In this document: positions 1 through 25,782 of the stretch, in pieces
Numbering within the stretch: the stretch's first letter is position 1
Layout: every line of letters starts with the position of its first letter
Source: Paenibacillus sp. JJ-100
GTDB taxonomy: Bacteria; Bacillota; Bacilli; Paenibacillales; Paenibacillaceae
Direction of reading: 5' to 3'
Assembly: GCF_948329825.1 (NCBI RefSeq)
Contig: NZ_CAOJCM010000002.1
Span: 806,001 to 870,000 of the forward strand
DNA length: 64,000 nucleotides
The notes under the pieces: model-generated
Database searches by the model: none
What the model saw: the letters and a program-made list of their open reading frames with translations, nothing else
Told to the model about the DNA's origin: nothing
Made by a program: the position numbers and the translations under genes

Positions 1-3000
1 TTCTTCCAGCTCAATGCGGTAGCCTCTGATTTTAACCTGAAAATCTTTACGTCCGAGAAACTCCAGATTTCCGTCATGCCCCCAGCGCCCTAAGTCACCC
101 GTCTTGTACAGCCTAAGGCCTTTACCCGATTCCGGGATATATGGAGCAAATGGATCTTTACCGAAGGACTGGTCCGTTCTTTTCGGATCATGAATATATC
201 CGCGACCTACACCGGCACCAGATACGCAAATTTCTCCGTAAACGCCTGCTGGACAAAGGTTCATCTGGTTATCTACCACATACAAATTCAAATTCGCCAG
301 AGGTTTACCAATTGGAACGAAATATGCCTCTTGAGGCAAGTCGCGGATCACGAGCTGACTGATATCATCAGCAGCTTCCGCAGGGCCGTAAGCATTTACG
401 ATTGGAATTTCGGGATACAAGTTCAGCCATCTCCGGGCCAAATCCGGTTTTATCGTTTCTCCCGTAAGCATCAAATGACCTAGAGAGTCCAGTTTCATCC
501 CTTTCTGTTCCAGCACGTCCAGCATGACTGTCAAATAAGATGGGACCACTTCCAAAAGCGTCACATGATCGGCGGTGATTGCCTCCAAGAACCGTTCTGC
601 TTCAAGCACCAGATCTTGTGGATACATCGCAGTCGTCCCGCCCAATGCAAGAGCGCCAAAGCACTGCCATACCGAAATATCGAAACAGATATTGGCGTTC
701 TGAGCAAAGACCAGACGATGATCCAGATTCAGAGCATCCGCTTCCGCAAGAATGTGATTTAATAACCCCCGATGCTCAATCATTACGCCTTTGGGCTTCC
801 CGGTCGAGCCAGAGGTAAACAATACATATGCCAGACTGTCCGGACCCTGCCATGTCCCGATATTCGCCGGACTTTCTGTCTCTATGTCCTCCAGTACCCG
901 ATCGAGGCAAATTATTGCCCCTTTATACTGCTCTTCCAGCCCATCCCGAATATATTCGGAGCGGGTGATAAGAACTCGTGCAGCGGAATCCTTCAAAATG
1001 CCTGTTATGCGCTTGTCTCCATAATCGGGGTCGATTGGAACATAGGCGCCTCCGGCCTTCCAGATTCCGAGCACGCTTTGAATGAAGTCGGGAGACCGAT
1101 CCAACATCACGGCTGCAATCGTTTCCTCCGGCAGATCACCCAAATGCCTTTGAAGGTAGCGGCCAATCCGGTTGGCTTGAGCATTGAGTTCAGCATAACT
1201 CCATTCGCCTCCAGCAAATTTCACTGCTGGCGAATCCGGCTGCTCATTCGCGAAACGTTCAAAGCGTTGGGGAACACTCAGATTGAAATCGTAGTCTGCC
1301 TGTTGTCCCTGGCCCCAGCTCATTATTTCTCTGCGCTCTTCCACACCGAGCAGCTCGACGTTGGCCAGTGCTATATCAGGAGTCGTTACAAGGTTGTGGA
1401 GCAGCTGCAAGTAGTGACGACCCATTTGTTGTACGGTCAATTCTGAAAACAAATCAGTATTGTACTGCAAATCTAGAGAGATCTCCGTATGATCCGCATA
1501 AACGTCCAGCATCAAGTCGAACTTGGAGATATCGTTCTTCATTTCATATGGTGTGAGTCGTAGCTCGCCTAAAGAAACTTCCGGCTTCTCGCGATCCGTC
1601 AAATTGAACATGGTGTCAAAAAGCGGGTTTCGGCTTGTGTCACGATTCAAATCAAGCAGCTCTACCAACCGTTCGAAAGGGAAATCTTGATGATGGATTG
1701 CTGATAACGTGTGATCCATAACTTCCCTGACTAATTCGCGAAAGGTCTTCTGATGTTTCGGAAAATTACGAAGTGCCACTGTATTGATAAACATCCCCAG
1801 CATGTGCTGTACATCCCGATGATTACGCCCGGCGGCCGGCGTTCCGACAATAATTTCCTCCTGCCCGCTATACTTCGATAACAGGGTACAGTAAGCACCT
1901 AACATCACGGAAAACAAAGTTACGCCCATATCCCGAGACAGCTTCTGAAGGGACACGGCAAGCTCCGGGGACAGTGAAATATGCAGTGTCTTGCCGTTAA
2001 AACTCTGTACGGCCGGTCTACGGTAATCCAGCGGCAGGTTTAACAGTGGCAGTTCACCACGGAAATGCTCCAGCCAATACGATTCATGGCGCTTCATCTC
2101 CTCCCCGCCGAGCCGCTCATTCAACCAGATGGCATAATCCTTATATTGGATATCAAGCGGCGGCAGGTCGTTGTCGCTATACATCCGCTCCAGTTCGTTC
2201 AGAAGAATGACTCCCGACAACCCATCGGAAATAATGTGGTGCATATCGATCAGTAGCACACCCTCGGCCTGTCCAGTATGAAGCCATTGAACCCGCAAGA
2301 GCGGTGTTTCTTCCAAAGAAAACGGGCGTATAAACGACTTGATTTGTTCTTCGATGTGCTCCTTGCCCGCACCAGTCATTTCTACCTCTTCAAGCTTACA
2401 GACCGCTTCGGGATGAATGATCTGGACGAGCTCCCCGTCAACAAACCGGAACGAGGTTCGAAATACTTCATGACGGTCAATCAACCGATTGACCATATGT
2501 TGGAAGCGCGCAGCATCGAAATGGCCTTTGACTTGGTAAGCGAACGGCATATTATATGCCGTTGATTCCGACTCCTCTAGCGTATGTAGCACGTATATTC
2601 TTCTTTGTGCCGGACTAACCGGATAAGCATCGTGGACAGGTGCCGGTGAAATGGACTCTGCATCGTATTCAGCACCGTTCATTTCACGGATTCGCTCCGC
2701 CAAAAGAGCAACAGTCGGATACTCGAAAATGTCCCTCACTGTTACATCAACCCCAAGCTCCCCTTGTATACGGGAAACAAGAATCGTTGCTTTTAGTGAA
2801 TGTCCGCCTAACGTGAAGAAATTATCTTCTATGCTTACCCTCTTTATTTCCAAAATCTCCATCCAGATGGAAACCAAGGCCTTCTCCGTATCATTACGTG
2901 CAGGCACAACTTCGCCCTCATTACGCTCGTTGACAGGTTCGGGTAAACCACGTCGGTTAATTTTGCCATTGGCATTATGCGGCATATCCTCCAGCTGCAC

Positions 3001-5820
3001 AAAAATGGTAGGAACCATATAATCCGGCAAACAGGCTATTAGATACTCCTTCAACTCAGATGCCGTAAGATCGACATAAGAGGTGTAATATGCACATAAG
3101 TATTTCTCGGCTTCGCCCCTGACAAGCACTGCTGCTTCCCGAATTTGTTCGTGCTCGCTTAACCGGTGTTCGATCTCTCCGAGTTCGATCCGGAATCCCC
3201 TGATTTTGATCTGTTGATCCTTGCGGCCAATAAACTCGACATTACCGTCAGGAAGCCATCTTCCAAGATCGCCAGTTCTATATAATCGGACGCCTGAACG
3301 GGAAGCAAACGGATCCTCTATGAATCCTTTTGCAGTCTGCTCTGGATCATTAAGATAACCTCTTCCTACCGCAATTCCAGCTACGCAAATTTCACCAACG
3401 ATTCCAATCGGACACAGCTGCATTTGTTTGTTAACAATGTACATTTGAATATTGGACAACGGTTTGCCGACCGGGACATATCCCTTGACCTCAGGTGCAC
3501 GATCCATGACATATTGGCAAATATCATCAGATGCCTCGGCCGGCCCGTACGCGTTAACCATTTTGATCCCGGGGCACAGCTCAAACCAGCGTGCAGCCAG
3601 CGAAGGAGTGACGGCTTCCCCTGTAATCATCAAATGCTGCAGAGATTCAAAGCGAAGAGAACGTGCCTGAACGATATCCAAAAGCACACTCAAATACGAC
3701 GGAACGACTTCGAGAAGTGTTACCCGATCCCGGATAACCTGATGGATGAAACGCTCGGGTGCAAGGATCAGATCATCTGGATAGATAACCGTGGTCCCGC
3801 CAAGCACCAATGCACCGAATAACTGCCATACCGAAATGTCAAAGCAATGGTTTGCCGTCTGTGCGAACACAATATCATCGGATAAATGAAGATCATGCGC
3901 CTCAGCCCAAATGTGGTTCAGCATTCCCAGGTGCTCAATCAAGACTCCTTTCGGTTTTCCCGTCGAACCCGAAGTAAAGAGTGTATAGGCCAACTCGGTC
4001 ATTGCTACCGGTACACATATATTGCTTTCGGCCTCTTCACCCTCGGGAAGGACGAGGTTGTCCATCTCCGCGAACCGACCGGGATAACGTGCTTTCAGCT
4101 CATCCTCCACGTGTCCGGATAATGCAACAACGATCCTGGCATTCGAATCAGCAATGATCCCCGTCTTCCTCTCCTGTGGATAATGAGGATCGACAGGTAT
4201 ATAAGCCGCTCCTAGTTTCCAAATGGCGAGTATACTCGCTACCATAAGCGGTGAACGGTCCAGCATCACCGCTGCAAAATCGCCCTTTTCAAGCCCGTGC
4301 TGCCTGAACAAGCGTGCCAAGCGATTCGCTTTTCGGTTCAACTGATCGTAAGTCAGATATTCCTCCTGATAGCAAAGCGCAGTTTTTTCCGGATGACGCC
4401 TTGCGTGCTCCTCAAATAGTTCATGTGCAGGCTTATCTAGCCTGAATTCATTTTCGGTGTCGTTGAAGTCAGTTAGAATGACCCTTTTTTCCTGTTCGGA
4501 GATGATCTCGATATCGCGCAAACATACCCCATCATTGTCCAATACAATGTCCACGATTCTCTTTAAATGTCCTTCCAAGCTGCGCAGAAAATGCTCGTCA
4601 TAGAAAAATCCGTTATAGGTGAACAGCACTTCGAGTTCCTCTTCCGGAAACACGGTCACGTCCAGATTGTAATTGGTATGTTCCACCATATCACTGTCAA
4701 TTATGGACAGACTACCTCCATCCCCGCCCATCGTATCCAGCGGATAATTCTCAAAAACGAGAATATGGTCGATCAGTTGATTTTTGAGTACTGTTTTGGA
4801 TTGAATATCTGCCAAGGAAACATAGTTATACCGGTTCGCTTCAAGCATGGAATCATTCACTTGGGTAAGCAGCTCTTGAAATGAAGTGTGTTTATCGGTT
4901 CTGATTCGTAAAGGAACTGTGTTAATAAACAGCCCCACCATGCTCTCGATACCTGGCAATTCTGGCGGCCTTCCCGATACGACAGAACCAAATACAACAT
5001 CCTCGCTATCGTTATAACGCTGTAATAACACACCCCATATGGCGTGGAATACCGTACTTAACGTCACCTGATGTTGGACGGCTAGCCTTTTCAGACGCAG
5101 GGTTGTATCTTCATCCCATTTAAAATGGTATTTCCGATGATCGAATCCTTTCCGATCATCCCCTTCCCCCAGGGATGGGACCGTCGCACGTAATTCATAA
5201 TCCTCGAGGTATTGGCTCCAGTAATGCAGTGCTTCCTGCTGGTCCTGCTCCCCAAGCCACCTTATATAATCGCTATAAGGATATACCGGGGCCAGCCGCA
5301 GCTGTGAATTACTCTCCAAAGCCTCATAAATCTGGAACAAATCTTGGGCAAGGATTCCCATACACCAGCCGTCCATAATAATATGGTGAAATCTCCAGAC
5401 GACATTATAGACATTGTGATCTAGTTTAAACACCGTCATGCGGAAGAGCGGACCTGTCTCCAGATCGAATTTTCGCTCCAGGTCCCGTGCTTTAACCATC
5501 TCGATGTGTCTGGTCTGTTCTTCCTTAGGATAGGTTGAAATGTCCTCAAAGCTCATTTCCGGCTCGTATTGGTTCAAGACAATCTGCAGAGGCTGTTCTA
5601 CGTCCGTATATATGAATACCGTTCTTAATACATCATAGCGTTCTACCAATGAGGTAAAACTGCGCTGCATTATTGGAATAGACAGCATCCCTTGAATGGT
5701 GAAGGAAACTTGCTCAAAGTACGCTTCAGAGTCGGGTTCTAATAAGGAATGAAACAAAATTCCTTCTTGAGTCGGCGTAAGCGGATATATTTTATCAATT
5801 TCATAATTGCTCAATGTCAC
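1..5820 (-). CDS. Nonribosomal peptide synthetase, second subunit (C-A-PCP-C-A..., 3' end outside window)
   Basis: Extends the lipopeptide chain received from the upstream synthetase. The frame is open from about 5820 to the left edge, roughly 1,940 residues. Domains in order: C (HHIIMDGW at 5388-5365), A (TSGSTGKPKG near 3980), PCP ([12 protein letters not shown] near 2810), C (HHIISDG near 2245) and A (TSGSTGKPKG near 815; A8 motif reaching the edge). I read the same ten-residue pocket, DIWEMTADDK, in both A domains; the last K is assumed. I cannot assign the amino acid; three acidic pocket residues might suit a basic side chain. The N-terminus (IDKIYPLTPTQEGILFH) looks like an acceptor communication segment. 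The start is GTG at 5820 or TTG at 5814; the latter is better spaced from GGGGAG. No thioesterase is in view. Confidence 0.95.
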   Translation of the reverse strand, partial: MTLSNYEIDKIYPLTPTQEGILFHSLLEPDSEAYFEQVSFTIQGMLSIPIMQRSFTSLVERYDVLRTVFIYTDVEQPLQIVLNQYEPEMSFEDISTYPKEEQTRHIEMVKARDLERKFDLETGPLFRMTVFKLDHNVYNVVWRFHHIIMDGWCMGILAQDLFQIYEALESNSQLRLAPVYPYSDYIRWLGEQDQQEALHYWSQYLEDYELRATVPSLGEGDDRKGFDHRKYHFKWDEDTTLRLKRLAVQHQVTLSTVFHAIWGVLLQRYNDSEDVVFGSVVSGRPPELPGIESMVGLFINTVPLRIRTDKHTSFQELLTQVNDSMLEANRYNYVSLADIQSKTVLKNQLIDHILVFENYPLDTMGGDGGSLSIIDSDMVEHTNYNLDVTVFPEEELEVLFTYNGFFYDEHFLRSLEGHLKRIVDIVLDNDGVCLRDIEIISEQEKRVILTDFNDTENEFRLDKPAHELFEEHARRHPEKTALCYQEEYLTYDQLNRKANRLARLFRQHGLEKGDFAAVMLDRSPLMVASILAIWKLGAAYIPVDPHYPQERKTGIIADSNARIVVALSGHVEDELKARYPGRFAEMDNLVLPEGEEAESNICVPVAMTELAYTLFTSGSTGKPKGVLIEHLGMLNHIWAEAHDLHLSDDIVFAQTANHCFDISVWQLFGALVLGGTTVIYPDDLILAPERFIHQVIRDRVTLLEVVPSYLSVLLDIVQARSLRFESLQHLMITGEAVTPSLAARWFELCPGIKMVNAYGPAEASDDICQYVMDRAPEVKGYVPVGKPLSNIQMYIVNKQMQLCPIGIVGEICVAGIAVGRGYLNDPEQTAKGFIEDPFASRSGVRLYRTGDLGRWLPDGNVEFIGRKDQQIKIRGFRIELGEIEHRLSEHEQIREAAVLVRGEAEKYLCAYYTSYVDLTASELKEYLIACLPDYMVPTIFVQLEDMPHNANGKINRRGLPEPVNERNEGEVVPARNDTEKALVSIWMEILEIKRVSIEDNFFTLGGHSLKATILVSRIQGELGVDVTVRDIFEYPTVALLAERIREMNGAEYDAESISPAPVHDAYPVSPAQRRIYVLHTLEESESTAYNMPFAYQVKGHFDAARFQHMVNRLIDRHEVFRTSFRFVDGELVQIIHPEAVCKLEEVEMTGAGKEHIEEQIKSFIRPFSLEETPLLRVQWLHTGQAEGVLLIDMHHIISDGLSGVILLNELERMYSDNDLPPLDIQYKDYAIWLNERLGGEEMKRHESYWLEHFRGELPLLNLPLDYRRPAVQSFNGKTLHISLSPELAVSLQKLSRDMGVTLFSVMLGAYCTLLSKYSGQEEIIVGTPAAGRNHRDVQHMLGMFINTVALRNFPKHQKTFRELVREVMDHTLSAIHHQDFPFERLVELLDLNRDTSRNPLFDTMFNLTDREKPEVSLGELRLTPYEMKNDISKFDLMLDVYADHTEISLDLQYNTDLFSELTVQQMGRHYLQLLHNLVTTPDIALANVELLGVEERREIMSWGQGQQADYDFNLSVPQRFERFANEQPDSPAVKFAGGEWSYAELNAQANRIGRYLQRHLGDLPEETIAAVMLDRSPDFIQSVLGIWKAGGAYVPIDPDYGDKRITGILKDSAARVLITRSEYIRDGLEEQYKGAIICLDRVLEDIETESPANIGTWQGPDSLAYVLFTSGSTGKPKGVMIEHRGLLNHILAEADALNLDHRLVFAQNANICFDISVWQCFGALALGGTTAMYPQDLVLEAERFLEAITADHVTLLEVVPSYLTVMLDVLEQKGMKLDSLGHLMLTGETIKPDLARRWLNLYPEIPIVNAYGPAEAADDISQLVIRDLPQEAYFVPIGKPLANLNLYVVDNQMNLCPAGVYGEICVSGAGVGRGYIHDPKRTDQSFGKDPFAPYIPESGKGLRLYKTGDLGRWGHDGNLEFLGRKDFQVKIRGYRIELEE

Positions 5821-5839
5821 ACTCTCCCCATCTACTTTG

Positions 5840-5867
5840 GCTGCCGGATTGCCACCAATCCGGCAGC
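5840..5867. repeat. Perfect hairpin between the two synthetase genes
   Basis: GCTGCCGGATT and AATCCGGCAGC pair perfectly around GCCACC. It fills most of the 64-nt gap between the two genes. There is no T run, so a terminator is unlikely; it could set mRNA stability or modest attenuation. Confidence 0.7.
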
Positions 5868-5884
5868 TTCCACCTACGGCAGAA

Positions 5885-21787
<15,903 letters not shown>

Positions 21788-23011
21788 CTAAAAATTTGCC
21801 GGTAACTTGTCAGTGATTTTCATCTGTTCTTCCAGCGGTAATTGTTTGGTGGACATCACTGACTGGAGCAGACTTTTAATCCGAATTAGCGTTTGCATAA
21901 TATCCGAAGAATCATTATCAGCTAACTTTTCGATCAAATCCCTGATTTGTTGGATGGGCTGGATTACGCCGGTACTGTAAGCTATGGCATCATGATTCCG
22001 ATTTCGCGCAATGATGGCGGCTGTCAAGGATTCTCGAATACTGGCGATGACGACTTCGCGATCATTCTTGCCTTCGTCAAAATATGCGCGCAGCTCCTCT
22101 AATTGCTCTGGATGATCGAATTGGCATGTCTGAACAGAGGGATAGGTGTCCTTCATTAGGCGTGTCAATACTTGGCGCGGTCCGACCTCCACCGTTCGAC
22201 AGATTCCTTGACTGTTCAAATATTGCATCGTTTCCAGCCAGCGAACCGGTTGAGTCATTTGGCGGTAAAGAAGCGGAAGCAGTTCTTGCCTTCCATACGG
22301 TCTTGCCACCACGTTCGATATGACCGGCCACCTTGGATCCTTGGTCTCCAGCTTCTCCAATTCAACAGCTAATTGCTCCGCCGCTGATTGCATCAATGGA
22401 CTATGGAAAGGGGCGCTAACATTTAAATATTTAACACTTACATCCGAGGATTGCGCCTGCAGCCGCTCGACCACCGATTGAACAGCCGCTTGATGACCAG
22501 CAAGCACATGTTGATTCAAAGAGTTATAACAAGCGATAACAACTTGTGAGGTATCGTTACTGGCTTGACGACAAAATTCCTCCAGCTGATCCGAAGCAGC
22601 ATGCGTCACAGCGACCATCGCTCCAGTGTCGGAAGAATGCGCAGCTTGCATTAACATCCCCCGCTTCCTCACAATCCTGAGCCCATCTCCAAAAGATAAA
22701 ACGCCGCTACATACAAGTGCGGAATATTCGCCAAGACTATGTCCCGCCATATAATCAGGTTCCCATCCCAGTTCAATCCTACCGATTTCGAAGGCAATAA
22801 CGCTTACAGCTAATATGGCCGGTTGTGTATTCATCGTCTGCATCAGCTGTGAATGACTGCTTTCAAAACATAATTCAGTAAGATTGAAACCCAGCGTGTC
22901 GTTTGCTTCTTCAAAGTAACGCTTTGCTATAGTAAATTCATCGTACAGCTTTCTTCCCATACCGACATATTGTGATCCCTGACCCGGAAACAAAAATGCC
23001 GTAGTTGGCAT
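21788..23011 (-). CDS. Malonyl-CoA:ACP transacylase, FenF/ItuD type (trans-acting AT)
   Basis: Loads malonyl units onto the ACP of the neighbouring synthetase, whose KS module has no AT. 407 residues. The FPGQGSQ start, GHSLGEYSAL nucleophile elbow (Ser ~91) and APFHSPLM motif fit a malonyl-specific acyltransferase. About 90 residues follow the AT fold; FenF is similarly long (about 400), whereas housekeeping FabD is near 310. It ends 12 nt before the synthetase begins, so the two are almost certainly cotranscribed, as in iturin and mycosubtilin clusters. GAGG lies about 8 nt before the ATG. Function is assigned from motifs and position; the load on the second ACP is inferred from the FenF precedent. 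Confidence 0.93.
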   Translation of the reverse strand: MPTTAFLFPGQGSQYVGMGRKLYDEFTIAKRYFEEANDTLGFNLTELCFESSHSQLMQTMNTQPAILAVSVIAFEIGRIELGWEPDYMAGHSLGEYSALVCSGVLSFGDGLRIVRKRGMLMQAAHSSDTGAMVAVTHAASDQLEEFCRQASNDTSQVVIACYNSLNQHVLAGHQAAVQSVVERLQAQSSDVSVKYLNVSAPFHSPLMQSAAEQLAVELEKLETKDPRWPVISNVVARPYGRQELLPLLYRQMTQPVRWLETMQYLNSQGICRTVEVGPRQVLTRLMKDTYPSVQTCQFDHPEQLEELRAYFDEGKNDREVVIASIRESLTAAIIARNRNHDAIAYSTGVIQPIQQIRDLIEKLADNDSSDIMQTLIRIKSLLQSVMSTKQLPLEEQMKITDKLPANF

Positions 23012-23186
23012 AAGCAGACCTCGATTCGTAGTATTTTGTTTTACAAACGATTAAAACTAGTATGAAAAGTGCTCTGTGTTGGGAGATTTTGACGAAAGAT
23101 GTCGTTTTGTGGTTGATAAAAGAAGAGGTAGATTTTTGGTAATACTAAAAATATTTAGGGTACAGTTGTAATTTAAGCACAAAAAT

Positions 23187-23216
23187 ACAATACAATACAA
23201 ATTATTTCCATGTCAA
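23187..23216 (-). promoter_or_regulatory. Candidate sigma-A promoter of the lipopeptide operon
   Basis: On the minus strand TTGACA (23216-23211) is followed after 18 nt by TATTGT (23192-23187). It lies about 170 nt before the transacylase start and downstream of the terminator that ends the neighbouring ABC operon. The -10 matches 4 of 6 consensus bases. The rest of 23012-23320 is AT-rich and I see no gene in it. Confidence 0.45.
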
Positions 23217-23324
23217 GTAAGTATTTGGCTTAAACGATGCTGTCCATAAAGGAGAGATTCTGCCGATAGAGGAAGACTAGCGATCTCATCTCAGTTATAT
23301 GTATCTCTTACCTTAAAAGCGAAA

Positions 23325-23363
23325 GGTGCCACAAGCAGCCATTTCAAGGCTTTTTGTGACACC
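23325..23363 (-). terminator. Rho-independent terminator after the ABC permease
   Basis: A stem of GGTGTCACAAAAAGCC pairing with GGCTGCTTGTGGCACC is followed by TTTCGCTTTT on the minus strand. It starts just after the permease stop and separates the PadR/ABC cassette from the lipopeptide operon. Confidence 0.75.
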
Positions 23364-23371
23364 CTTTTCTA

Positions 23372-25780
23372 TTAATCCATGGTCAAAAGGCGAGGGGATG
23401 TAGTTTGAATAGATTTGGATGCTGCCCAACAACCTAGACCAGCAGCGATAATGCTTAGAGGAATCATTAAGGCTATTCCCCCACCGTTCATAATCAGAGG
23501 AACTTGAACAATCCCGTAATCGGCCAAAATATAGTTAAGGAGAGGGGGAAGTCCTAATAGACCTAACGGAATCCCGACCAGCGCACCGATTCCTGATACA
23601 ACCAGAATACCAGTCGTTTCCGACAGACGGATTTGACGGGATGTCATACCGATTGACTTGTAAATCCCGTAGGTACGGCTCTCTTTTTTCATGTTAATCC
23701 GGCAAATACTGTAGATGATAACAAACGTAATGACGATAAACAACAGGGCCATGACCGACATTGGCATTACGATGATCGTCACAGCCTGGGAGAATACTTC
23801 ATCAACCAGCGAAGCCTGACTTGCGATCCCGATTACACTTCCATATCGCTGGTTCAATTCTTTCACGAATTCATCGACTGATGTTCCTGCATTCAGATTA
23901 ACAAATGTGGTGTTCATTGCATTTCCATAGTCTGGATTACTTTTTCTGATGACGTCAGCGGTAATTCGCCCCGTATTGGACATGTTGGCAATGGCCTGAT
24001 AAATCCCAGTTACTGTCAGCGTGTGTTTTTCACCTTCAATGTAGATGTCCAATGAATCGCCTGACTTGATACCCAAAGTTCTCGCAACATTCACACCGAC
24101 CGAGATTTCATTGTCAGAAGCAGGATTATGACCCTCCACATTTTCATAGCCTATTTCATCATAGTTTCCATCAGCCACAGTCAGTAATATCCCCATCGTA
24201 TCTTGTTCATTAGCCTCAGGCTTCGAAGGAATTGGCAATACCGCATTTGCATCCCCGTAACGCGAGTAATTCTTAATCCTCGGATCTGAAAGAACTTCTT
24301 CTTGAAGCTGTTCAAAGGTCATTTGGGCGGGATTATCGATTCTTACGGACAGATCAGCCGAATCATAACCCCATTTGGCAATGGTTCCATGTATGGATGA
24401 AATACTGTATACAAACAGGAAACCAAAAACGAGTACAGAGGTGGACAAAGCCGACATCAGAATAATCAGCAGGGAACCCCGAATATTCTTCGTGACGCTT
24501 CTTAGCCCGATAATCATAGAAGTTGGAAGAGCGCGCATCTGCAGGAGTTTTCGTTTCCACGTTCCTTTCCCCCCTGATTTTTGGGAATACTCCTTCTCCG
24601 ACATGCCATAACGAACGGCTTGTGCCGGCTCGACACTGCGCGCCTTATTCGAAAACAGCAGGGCAGAGAGGAAGATAACCACTACGACAGCCGCACCAGT
24701 CATAATGCCCGTTACTGAATACAGCCCGTCTATAGCTGATGCTCCTGTACTGAGATAAGCCATGGATTTGGCAACAATTGTACCCGAGAGAACATTGCTG
24801 ACCAGAATCCCGGGGATGACCGAGACAAGCGCCAAGAGCGTGTACTGCCCTACATAAGCCATAATTACTTTGCTGGAAGATAATCCGACAGATTTGATAA
24901 TCCCGATCGTTCTGTAGCTGGAAAGAATAGCATCGGAAATCGTGAATCCTAAGGTGTAGAGGGCGACACAGATCATGACAACAGCAAGAAATATCATAAC
25001 GAAACTGATAACCTGGTTCGCAATCATATAATACGAAGACAAGCTCTCGAAGTCTTTAACCGATTCCAGATAAGGGGTCCCGAGAAACTGTTCAAATCTT
25101 TCCCAGTAGGCCCTGTTCTGGCTGTAATCATCAAACCGCAATCCGGTCATATACTTGTCGTCCCCCGGCAATGTGGTCATATTTGTATTGTAATCCTGAT
25201 GATTCAGCCAAATTCTCCCGCTCGTCGCAAATGGCGAACAATATGAAATATCAACGACGACTGCCGCAACGTTTAACCGAATGACTCCCTCATCCGTCTT
25301 GAATTCAATCGGATCTCCGACATGAATATCATTGGGATAGGCCAGAGAGGTTGGGATCCAGGCGGTTCCTGCTTCTGGTGTGGCTTTTTCTTCCCCTTCC
25401 ACAAACTGTAGCCGGTCGACGGGAAATGGTCCACTTGGCGCATCCATCATGAATAAATCAACATTAGGGATCTCTTCTCCAGCATGAGACATACTGGACA
25501 GATAGCGGTACCGCATCAAATCCGAAACCATTACGCCTTTCTGCTTCTCCCACCAATTGTGTACCTGGTTCGGATCATGGATGCCATTCTCCATCCGCAA
25601 TATTTGGTGGGCCCCATGGGACTTATCATGCATACTCTCATACATACGGTTTGTGTTGTTAAGAACCGACACGGCCGTTGAAAGGAGCAGGGCCGCCAGC
25701 ATGATGATAATTGCAATGAAACTGTTTTGCACTTTTTTATGCTTCAGGTTCGTCCAACATAGTTTCCATGCCGCATACAT
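23372..25780 (-). CDS. ABC transporter permease, FtsX/MacB-like, duplicated
   Basis: 802 residues with about eight membrane segments in two halves. Segments near residues 20-40, 262-286, 312-330, 357-376, 436-460, 672-696, 730-750 and 775-793 flank two large extracellular domains of roughly 200 residues each. This is the layout of FtsX-type permeases that move or sense envelope-active molecules rather than import nutrients. It begins 2 nt after the ATPase stop, and its ribosome site (GGAAGGAGGGG) lies inside the ATPase end, so the pair is translated together. It is the last gene of the PadR cassette. Substrate is not visible; a role in lipopeptide export or self-protection is possible from position only. 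Confidence 0.88.
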   Translation of the reverse strand: MYAAWKLCWTNLKHKKVQNSFIAIIIMLAALLLSTAVSVLNNTNRMYESMHDKSHGAHQILRMENGIHDPNQVHNWWEKQKGVMVSDLMRYRYLSSMSHAGEEIPNVDLFMMDAPSGPFPVDRLQFVEGEEKATPEAGTAWIPTSLAYPNDIHVGDPIEFKTDEGVIRLNVAAVVVDISYCSPFATSGRIWLNHQDYNTNMTTLPGDDKYMTGLRFDDYSQNRAYWERFEQFLGTPYLESVKDFESLSSYYMIANQVISFVMIFLAVVMICVALYTLGFTISDAILSSYRTIGIIKSVGLSSSKVIMAYVGQYTLLALVSVIPGILVSNVLSGTIVAKSMAYLSTGASAIDGLYSVTGIMTGAAVVVVIFLSALLFSNKARSVEPAQAVRYGMSEKEYSQKSGGKGTWKRKLLQMRALPTSMIIGLRSVTKNIRGSLLIILMSALSTSVLVFGFLFVYSISSIHGTIAKWGYDSADLSVRIDNPAQMTFEQLQEEVLSDPRIKNYSRYGDANAVLPIPSKPEANEQDTMGILLTVADGNYDEIGYENVEGHNPASDNEISVGVNVARTLGIKSGDSLDIYIEGEKHTLTVTGIYQAIANMSNTGRITADVIRKSNPDYGNAMNTTFVNLNAGTSVDEFVKELNQRYGSVIGIASQASLVDEVFSQAVTIIVMPMSVMALLFIVITFVIIYSICRINMKKESRTYGIYKSIGMTSRQIRLSETTGILVVSGIGALVGIPLGLLGLPPLLNYILADYGIVQVPLIMNGGGIALMIPLSIIAAGLGCWAASKSIQTTSPRLLTMD

Positions 25781-25782
25781 AC

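Noticed and set aside
772-1446. Long plus-strand open frame (224 codons)
   Set aside because: It is the antisense shadow of the second synthetase, whose A-domain motifs are on the minus strand here.
23012-23320. A small regulatory gene upstream of the lipopeptide operon
   Set aside because: No frame with a ribosome site was found; only a candidate promoter and AT-rich sequence.
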